A DNA stretch of 6,039 nt from assembly GCA_031254445.1 (NCBI GenBank), contig JAIRUL010000228.1:1-6039 (forward strand). Direction: 5' to 3'. The position numbers were made by a program, and so were the translations under genes. Source of the stretch: Chitinispirillales bacterium. Its GTDB lineage: Bacteria; Fibrobacterota; Chitinivibrionia; Chitinivibrionales; Chitinispirillaceae. Of the stretch, positions 1-4,245 are shown one piece after another; positions within the stretch are counted from its first letter, which is position 1, and each line of letters opens with the position of its first letter. The notes beneath the pieces are model-generated. The model did not search any database. It was not told where the DNA came from and saw nothing but the letters and a program-made list of their open reading frames with translations.

Positions 1-27
1 TTTGACGTTGACTTTGACGTTGACTTT
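1..27. repeat. Hexamer tandem repeat, left arm
   Basis: The first 27 bases are alternating TTTGAC and GTTGAC hexamers, about 4.5 units, and the array may begin before the window. They are the reverse complement of the AACGTC/AAAGTC hexamers at 177-230, so the two arrays form arms of a large inverted repeat about 150 bases apart. No gene is visible here and the function is unknown. Confidence 0.8.
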
Positions 28-51
28 GTGTGGCGGCTTTAGCCGCCACAC
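28..51. repeat. Perfect inverted repeat (11-bp arms, 2-base centre)
   Basis: Bases 28-38 (GTGTGGCGGCT) are exactly complementary to 41-51 around a TT centre; in RNA this would fold as about 10 bp with a 4-base loop. It lies between the left hexamer array and a second small hairpin (57-62 pairing with 66-71, GAAGCC/GGCTTC). It could help end transcription of the minus-strand reductase gene or of a gene beyond the left edge. Neither strand has a T-run directly after the stem, so it is not a standard intrinsic terminator. Confidence 0.7.
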
Positions 52-64
52 GTTATGAAGCCGT

Positions 65-140
65 AGGCTTCGTCTGAAAAAGATTTAAAAGAATTTGACT
101 TTAATAATTTGACTTTTCAGGCTTCGTCTGAAAAAGATTT
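65..140. repeat. 22-bp direct repeat pair in AT-rich spacer
   Basis: Bases 65-86 and 119-140 are identical over 22 positions (core GCTTCGTCTGAAAAAGATTT), 54 bases apart. The interval contains a smaller duplication, AATTTGACTTT twice within about 92-115, which again includes the TTTGAC hexamer of the flanking arrays. Downstream of the second copy, 141-176 is low-complexity A/T with repeated GATTT and AAAAG. The pattern suggests local duplication in a non-coding 3' region; no protein is supported here. Confidence 0.75.
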
Positions 141-176
141 TAAAGATTTAAAAGGTTTAAAAGATTTTGATTTTTT

Positions 177-230
177 AACGTCAACGTCAACGTCAACGTC
201 AAAGCCAACGTCAAAGTCAAAGTCAAAACA
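177..230. repeat. Hexamer tandem repeat, right arm
   Basis: Nine hexamers in register: AACGTC four times, then AAAGCC, AACGTC, AAAGTC, AAAGTC and a decayed AAAACA. The array ends exactly at the stop codon (231-233) of the minus-strand reductase gene. It is complementary to the array at 1-27. It reads as alternating Thr-Ser/Lys-Ser on the plus strand and Val-Asp/Phe-Asp on the minus strand, but neither looks like a protein. Confidence 0.85.
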
Positions 231-1598
231 TTACACATATAGTCTCAATGTCTCCGTAAACCTATCAATCCTCTCCATCTCCCCCGGAATATCGATCCGC
301 TGCGGGCAGTTTTTTGTGCACTCTTTGCATCCGGTGCAGCGGCTGGCTTGGCGGATGGGGGCTACGCCCCTGTCTAGGCCGACTAGGAAGGCGCGGCGCG
401 CGCGTTTGTAGTCTACGCTTTGCTTGTCGTCGGGGAAATTGCCCTCGTTTAGGCTGCGGTTGAAGTGCGTGATTATGCCGGGGATGTCTAGGCCGTAGGG
501 GCATGGCATACAGTACTGGCACGCGGTGCAGTTGATATTGCGGTACTGCTCCGCAATCTCCGCTACTTTTTCCAGCATCCAGTACTCCTCCTCCATGAGC
601 GGCTCTAGGGGGGCGTAGGTGCGGATGTTGTCTTGCAAATGATCCATGAACGTCATGCCGCTCAGGACGGTCAGCACGTTCGGGAAGGTGCCGGCGAACC
701 TAAACGCCCACGACGCGGCGCTCGCGCCCGGGTCGGCCTGCGTCATCAGCTCGCGCGCCTTGTAGTGCGGCATGGCTAGGCGGCCGCCGAGGAGCGGCTC
801 CATTATCATGGCCGGTACGCCCATCTTCATGAGCGTTTCGTACTGGTGCCTCGCGTTTACGCTTGTGCGGCCTATCACCTTGTTCCAGTCTAAGTAGTTC
901 ATCTGGATAAGCACGAAGTCCCACTTGTACTTGCCCGACATCAGGTAGTCGAAGAACTCCCCCTCGCCGTGGAACGACCATCCGAGGCTGCGAATGCGGC
1001 CCGCGTCGCGCTCGGCCATGAGGAAGTCGAGCATCCCGTTGTCGATGTAGCGCCCCTTGAAGTTGTCGTGCGTGCCGACATTGTGGACTAAGTAGTAGTC
1101 GATGTAATCCGTCCGCAGGTATTCAAACGACCGCTTGTAGATGTTTAGCGACCCCTCGCGGCTCCACTCGCGCTGGTTTGAGAGCTTGGTGGAGATGAAG
1201 TACTTGCTGCGGTCATGGCGGGAAAGCGCTATGCCCGTCGCCGTTTCGGAGAAGCCCTTGCAGTACGCGGGCGACGTGTCGAAGAGGTTGACGCCGTGCG
1301 CAATCGCGTAGTCTACGAGTTCGTTTATCGCCTCTTGGTCTAGGTCGTTCGTGTCCGGCAGCGACCCCCTCTGCGCCCGCGCCACCCTAGGGAGCCGCAT
1401 CATGCCGAATCCTAGGAGCGACACCCCTGCCCCGGTTTTAGGGTCGACGCGGTAAGTCATCTTATCGGCGGGGACATCGCGCTTCGCCGCGAGGCGGCTT
1501 GCCTGCGGGCCGCACCCGCCTACGGCGGCGCCGACCGCGCCTACGGCGGCGAGCTTCATGAAGTTGCGGCGGTCGATAACGTTCGGCGTATTATCCAT
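231..1598 (-). CDS. Tat-exported aldo/keto reductase with two 4Fe-4S motifs
   Basis: A 455-residue oxidoreductase of the aldo/keto reductase superfamily, in the subgroup with a C-terminal ferredoxin-like part (COG1453-like). Residues 9-15 are DRRNFMK, a twin-arginine motif, followed by an Ala/Gly/Val helix and a lipobox-like VGGC ending at Cys29, so it may be an exported lipoprotein. The barrel spans about 47-330 and keeps the expected tetrad: Asp107 and Tyr112 (FDTSPAY), Lys138 (STKLS) and His172 (LVHN). Two cysteine clusters follow: Cys357/360/363/366 and Cys421/424/427/431 (CxxCxxCxxxCP), each fit for a 4Fe-4S cluster. The start is supported by GGAGG nine bases upstream of ATG. The gene lies 62 bases after the tatB-like gene on the same strand, so it is probably Tat cargo expressed with its exporter. 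The substrate cannot be told from sequence. Confidence 0.93.
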   Translation of the reverse strand: MDNTPNVIDRRNFMKLAAVGAVGAAVGGCGPQASRLAAKRDVPADKMTYRVDPKTGAGVSLLGFGMMRLPRVARAQRGSLPDTNDLDQEAINELVDYAIAHGVNLFDTSPAYCKGFSETATGIALSRHDRSKYFISTKLSNQREWSREGSLNIYKRSFEYLRTDYIDYYLVHNVGTHDNFKGRYIDNGMLDFLMAERDAGRIRSLGWSFHGEGEFFDYLMSGKYKWDFVLIQMNYLDWNKVIGRTSVNARHQYETLMKMGVPAMIMEPLLGGRLAMPHYKARELMTQADPGASAASWAFRFAGTFPNVLTVLSGMTFMDHLQDNIRTYAPLEPLMEEEYWMLEKVAEIAEQYRNINCTACQYCMPCPYGLDIPGIITHFNRSLNEGNFPDDKQSVDYKRARRAFLVGLDRGVAPIRQASRCTGCKECTKNCPQRIDIPGEMERIDRFTETLRLYV

Positions 1599-1660
1599 AG
1601 TGCGCGCCCTCCGGAATGTGTTCTTCGGGTTTAATCATAATATAGTTTTCGGGTAACCTA

Positions 1661-1822
1661 TCAGCGGCCAATATCGTCAAAAAACTTTTTTGCCGCCGAC
1701 CGCGCCCAAAAAATAGCCCCCGCCCCCCTCCTTATAAGCCCAGGGATCTGTTTGGGGTCGACGAAAACCACTATCAGCGCGAAGATCAGCAAGACCTCGG
1801 AGAACCCTGGCCCGCCCCTCAT
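1661..1822 (-). CDS. tatB: Short TatB-like protein of the Tat translocase
   Basis: A 53-residue ORF below usual gene-calling limits. Its ATG overlaps the tatC stop as ATGA, a sign of translational coupling, and it ends at TGA 1663-1661. The N-terminus has GFSEVLL, matching the GFSELLL of E. coli TatB, with Glu9 at the place of the conserved TatB glutamate (Glu8). A membrane helix runs about 7-22, then a hinge (VDPKQIP, in place of the usual GP-[KQ]-[KR]-LP) and a basic amphipathic helix about 28-50. In the family, TatB binds TatC and helps receive the twin-arginine signal. The oddity is length: E. coli TatB is 171 residues, and here the long helical tail is absent. It could instead be called a second TatA, but the Glu and its pairing with tatC favour TatB. 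Confidence 0.82.
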   Translation of the reverse strand: MRGGPGFSEVLLIFALIVVFVDPKQIPGLIRRGAGAIFWARSAAKKFFDDIGR

Positions 1823-2778
1823 GCCCCGCCCCCACGCCCGCGCCTAGCCAGAAACGCTATCAGGATGCTGAGCGCGTAGAGCACAAGCAGAGGCATCGCT
1901 AGGAATATCTGCGAGAGGACGTCCGGCGGCGTGAGGAGCGCGGCGGCAATGAATATCGCCACAACGGCGTAGCGGAAGTAGCGTATCAGAAACTTGTGGT
2001 CGATTACCCCCATCTTGGAGAGGACGAACGCCGCCACCGGCAATTCAAACGCCGCGCCGAACGCGAGGCACATCTTCATGAGGAAGCTTATGTACTCGTC
2101 GATGCGGAAGTACGGGTCTATCTGCCCCTGCGAGAAGCCGGTCAAAAACTTGAGCACGGTGGGGAGCACGCAGTAGCAAAAGGCGATGCCCGCGAGGAAG
2201 CAGAGGGTGGATGCGGCAACCGCCGGGAGGATTACCGCCCGCTCGTTCTTGTAGAGCCCGGGCGACACGAAGCGCCAAACCTGCCAGAAGATAAACGGCG
2301 ACGCCGCGACCGCGCCGCAGGCGAGCGCGATCTTGACGCTGAGCATGACCGCCTCGGCGGGCGCGGTGTAGATGATCTTGGGGGCGGGGTCGCTGAGGCG
2401 CAGCGGCCATAAGGCGGCGAAATCAAAGATGCGCCTCCAATACACCCCGCAGGGGACAGCGCAGAGGATAACCGCGCACCCGCAGCGGATAAGCGTCCAA
2501 CGCAGCTCCTCGATGTGATCGACGAGGGGCATCTTTTTGGCGTCTATAGCGTTGACGCTTGCGCCGTCAATACCGTCGCCGCCATTAACCGCGCCGCGGT
2601 ACGCTACAGGGTTGGCCGGGCCGCCGGCGTTGACGCTGCCGCCGCTTGCATTGATACCGGCATTAATGCCGCCGTCGGCAACCCCCCCGCCGTCTTTGTC
2701 AGGAGAGCTCTTTGCCACTTGACGGCGCGTCTCCGCTATCAGCCGGTTCGCTTGAGTTTGACGAGGCGGCCTTGGCAT
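1819..2778 (-). CDS. tatC: Sec-independent translocase subunit TatC
   Basis: TatC is the six-helix inner-membrane receptor that binds twin-arginine signals. Family marks are clear: HIEELR at 88-93 (Glu91 aligns with E. coli Glu15), [19 protein letters not shown] at 162-180 (Glu179 aligns with Glu103), FGAAFELPV at 240-248 (Glu245 aligns with Glu170), and LTPPDVLSQ at 282-290. Membrane helices lie about 95-113, 145-168, 183-207, 232-254, 268-283 and 288-309. The core starts at Met83 (base 2532); residues 1-82 are an extra basic then Gly/Asn/Ala-rich segment with repeated GINA/SVNA. Start choice is open: ATG 2778 has GGAGG 12 bases upstream and overlaps tatA by 80 bases, GTG 2718 is possible, and ATG 2532 has no visible ribosome site. 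No other ATG, GTG or TTG is in frame between 2716 and 2532. Confidence 0.95.
   Translation of the reverse strand: MPRPPRQTQANRLIAETRRQVAKSSPDKDGGGVADGGINAGINASGGSVNAGGPANPVAYRGAVNGGDGIDGASVNAIDAKKMPLVDHIEELRWTLIRCGCAVILCAVPCGVYWRRIFDFAALWPLRLSDPAPKIIYTAPAEAVMLSVKIALACGAVAASPFIFWQVWRFVSPGLYKNERAVILPAVAASTLCFLAGIAFCYCVLPTVLKFLTGFSQGQIDPYFRIDEYISFLMKMCLAFGAAFELPVAAFVLSKMGVIDHKFLIRYFRYAVVAIFIAAALLTPPDVLSQIFLAMPLLVLYALSILIAFLARRGRGGGA
2549..2637. repeat. Repeated segment in tatC linker
   Basis: GCGTTGACGCT occurs at 2549-2559 and 2627-2637, exactly 26 codons apart, both encoding Ser-Val-Asn-Ala on the minus strand. Around them the linker repeats Gly-Ile-Asn-Ala twice (residues 37-44) and Ala-Val-Asn-Gly (63-66) with different codons. 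The embedded GTTGAC hexamer is also the unit of the arrays at 1-27 and 177-230, which may be chance. Confidence 0.55.
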
Positions 2779-2944
2779 TAACGTCTTCGCCCTCCGCGCC
2801 CGCCTCCTTAGCGGCCTTTTTGAACTCCCGAATCCCGCTCCCGAGCCCCTTGGCTAGTTCAGGGACCTTCTTGGCCCCGAAGAGGATCAAGATGATAAGC
2901 AGGATGATAAGCAGGTTCCCCGCGCTTATGCCCATGAATCCCAT
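2699..2944 (-). CDS. tatA: Sec-independent translocase pore subunit TatA
   Basis: An 81-residue TatA, which assembles into rings or patches that let folded twin-arginine proteins cross the inner membrane. It begins [10 protein letters not shown], with polar Asn10 where E. coli TatA has a polar residue, then a short helix of Leu/Ile (11-21), the Phe-Gly hinge (22-23), Lys25-Lys26, a basic amphipathic helix about 27-48 ([17 protein letters not shown]) and a Ser/Asp/Glu/Ala tail. Length is normal for the family. Starting at 2944 is preferred over an ATG 15 codons upstream because known TatA proteins begin right before this motif and GAGAG lies 6 bases upstream. It is first in the minus-strand tat operon; its 3' end overlaps the longest reading of tatC. 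Confidence 0.95.
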   Translation of the reverse strand: MGFMGISAGNLLIILLIILILFGAKKVPELAKGLGSGIREFKKAAKEAGAEGEDVNAKAASSNSSEPADSGDAPSSGKELS

Positions 2945-3152
2945 GTTATTCTCTCGCTTCCGTGGGTTAAAGGGGTTATGGCCTCGCACTAAATTAGAAT
3001 ATAATATTTGACGATAGCGCCTTAGCTATTTTCGGTTGCCGCAGATAAAACATTGCCTTGCCGATTGCGGTAATATATATTGAATATAGGCGATAGAGAA
3101 TCCGGTAGGCAGCATCTATAAAAGCTATCATTTCAACGCAAAGGCGGGTTTT
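2945..3152. other. Divergent intergenic region between tatA and FISUMP gene
   Basis: These 208 bases hold the start signals for two diverging genes. The stretch 2990-3090 is markedly more AT-rich than its surroundings, with TATAAT at 3000-3005 and TATATT-like boxes on both strands. A reasonable plus-strand promoter is listed separately. On the minus strand, -10-like boxes exist (TATATT/TATTAT near 3000-3010), but no good -35 box sits 16-18 bases upstream, so no tatA promoter is called. No small ORF with a ribosome site was seen. Confidence 0.6.
3053..3081 (+). promoter_or_regulatory. Possible sigma70-type promoter for FISUMP gene
   Basis: TTGCCT at 3053-3058 and TATATT at 3076-3081 are separated by exactly 17 bases, giving 4/6 and 5/6 agreement with TTGACA/TATAAT. 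Transcription would begin near 3088, leaving a leader of about 65 bases before the ATG at 3153. The prediction rests only on pattern match in an AT-rich spacer. Confidence 0.4.
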
Positions 3153-3992
3153 ATGGCGCTGATTAAATGCCCCGAATGCGGCAGCAAGGTTTCCGACACC
3201 GCTAGCGTGTGCGTTAAGTGCGGGTTTAAGATAAATAAGCCGGTCGAGAGGGCCGTCGGCTCCGTTAGCCGCTTTGGGCAGTCTCTTTGGAAAGAGCACA
3301 TAAGCAGGGCCGCAGGCTTCGTTGCCCGTTCCGCGCGGTCTACTTGGAATTTGCACCGGACGGTTGTCATCGTCTCCGCCGCGGTTTTGGCAGCCGCTAT
3401 TTTGGCCGTTGCCGCGATAGCCGTCGCCGGCGGGCAAAAGCATCAAAGCATACAGGCGGCGAAGCCCCTCAAGGACGAAAGGGACGGCAGGAAGTACAAG
3501 GCGGTAAAGGTTGGGGGCTACACGTGGATGGCGGAGAACCTAAACTACGAAACCGACGGCTCTTGGTGCTACGATAGCGATAAATCCAACTGCAAAAGAT
3601 ACGGCGGGCTGTACGATTGGAACACGGCTAAGTCGGTTTGCCCGCCGGGGTGGCGCTTGCCGAGCAGGGCGGAGTGGAACAATTTGGTTACGGCGGCGGG
3701 GGGTTGGGAGTCCGGGGGCAAAAGGCTGAAATCAACGCGCGGCTGGGGCGTGAGCAAAGGCAGCGGCGGCAGCGGCTCTGACAGCGTCGGGTTTGCGGCT
3801 CTGCCCGGCGGCTACCGCTATACCAGCGGCAACTTCAACGGCGCCGGCACGGACGCCCGCTGGTGGAGCTCGGCGGAGAAGAAGGGGGGCGGCGCGGCGT
3901 ACTACAGGGGCATGCGCTCCACAAGCGACAGCGTGTACAAGTACAACGGCTACAAGAGCCTCGGCTACTCGGTTCGCTGCGTTAGGGATTAA
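3153..3992 (+). CDS. Zinc-ribbon, single-membrane-helix FISUMP-domain protein
   Basis: A 279-residue protein of three parts. Residues 6-23 form a small zinc ribbon (CPECG and CVKCG; Cys6, 9, 20, 23). A basic linker follows, then one hydrophobic helix at about 70-92. Residues 108-279 are a full FISUMP domain (TIGR02145 type): DGRKYKAVKVGG, WMAENLNY, SWCYD, VCPPGWRLPSRAEW, GFAALPGGYR and the terminal SVRCVRD. Cys139/147 and Cys163/276 are placed to form disulfides if the domain is outside the cytoplasm. The zinc ribbon should then be cytoplasmic. No cleavable signal peptide is seen. FISUMP domains are strongly expanded in Fibrobacter, with no settled biochemical role that I know of. A weak ribosome site (AAAGG, 8 bases) precedes ATG. 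It is divergent from tatA, and its stop lies inside a terminator-like hairpin. Confidence 0.9.
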   Translation: MALIKCPECGSKVSDTASVCVKCGFKINKPVERAVGSVSRFGQSLWKEHISRAAGFVARSARSTWNLHRTVVIVSAAVLAAAILAVAAIAVAGGQKHQSIQAAKPLKDERDGRKYKAVKVGGYTWMAENLNYETDGSWCYDSDKSNCKRYGGLYDWNTAKSVCPPGWRLPSRAEWNNLVTAAGGWESGGKRLKSTRGWGVSKGSGGSGSDSVGFAALPGGYRYTSGNFNGAGTDARWWSSAEKKGGGAAYYRGMRSTSDSVYKYNGYKSLGYSVRCVRD

Positions 3993-4012
3993 CGCGGCGG
4001 CGCATTTTTTTT
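3975..4012 (+). terminator. Probable intrinsic terminator after FISUMP gene
   Basis: CGCTGCGTTA (3975-3984) pairs with TAACGCGGCG (3990-3999) as ten base pairs, one a U-G wobble, around the 5-base loop GGGAT. Eight T residues follow at 4005-4012 after a short GCGCA gap. The stem contains the stop codon TAA (3990-3992). The gap between stem and T-run makes it less than ideal. Confidence 0.6.
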
Positions 4013-4017
4013 ACTTT

Positions 4018-4047
4018 TTGCTTGCTTTCCCACGATCCGAATATTAT
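4018..4047 (+). promoter_or_regulatory. Possible sigma70-type promoter for amt
   Basis: TTGCTT at 4018-4023 and TATTAT at 4042-4047 are 18 bases apart; an overlapping reading is TTGCTT 4022-4027 with TATTTT 4045-4050 at 17 bases. It sits just after the FISUMP terminator and would give an untranslated leader of roughly 190 bases before the amt ATG. Pattern match only. Confidence 0.35.
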
Positions 4048-4240
4048 TTTAGACGCGGACGGTAGACCGCCCGAAACCTGCTTTTGGGGGATTGCCGGGC
4101 GTATCGGCGCGTTTGAAACTTGTACCGGGGTAATTGGGAAATAGCTATGGTACCGCATGGGGAGTCAATCGCTATGGCGTGGGTTTGCTGACGGGGGATC
4201 CGGCAGATAAGCCCGCGCCGCAACTTTTTATAGAGGGAGG
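4048..4240 (+). promoter_or_regulatory. Untranslated region before amt with long hairpin
   Basis: No gene is supported between the FISUMP stop and the amt start. The clearest structure is an imperfect 12-bp hairpin at 4181-4214: GGGTTT pairs with AAGCCC, CTG with CAG and CGG with CCG, around loop GGGAT with small internal mismatches. It ends 21 bases before the ribosome site GGAGG (4236-4240). GCTATGG occurs twice (4144-4150 and 4171-4177), and GTACC/GGTAC in the same stretch could pair. I did not recognise a known riboswitch class. A leader hairpin could regulate transport expression, but this is inference. Confidence 0.4.
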
Positions 4241-4245
4241 TGTGC

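Noticed and set aside
1..230. Possible CRISPR array
   Set aside because: The units are hexamers without spacers, and the 22-bp repeat occurs only twice with AT-rich low-complexity DNA between; no cas gene in the window.
109..411. Plus-strand ORF of 100 codons
   Set aside because: Its first part is translated hexamer repeat and its second is antisense to the well-supported reductase C-terminus with its cysteine motif.
1599..1660. Internal promoter before the reductase gene
   Set aside because: An AT-rich box (ACTATATTATGATT) is present, but the only TTGACG lies about 30 bases upstream of it, too far for a sigma70 pair.
1996..2412. Plus-strand ORF of 138 codons
   Set aside because: Lies antisense to the conserved tatC core; its Arg/Glu-rich composition is typical of a shadow frame in GC-rich DNA.
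2945..2989. Upstream ATG extending TatA by 15 residues
   Set aside because: The added residues are basic and unlike any TatA start, whereas MGFMGIS at 2944 fits the family and has GAGAG six bases before it.
2994..3446. Minus-strand ORF of 150 codons
   Set aside because: Covers the AT-rich divergent spacer and the antisense of the zinc-ribbon region; no recognisable domain or ribosome site.
4175..4189. Sigma54-like promoter TGGCGTGGGTTTGCT before amt
   Set aside because: The GG and GC elements are 11 rather than 12 bases apart. Sigma54 spacing is strict, and the site lies inside the hairpin region.
4240..4245. GTG start two codons upstream of the amt ATG
   Set aside because: The GTG overlaps the GGAGG ribosome site, while ATG 4246 has ideal spacing and matches where the channel domain begins.
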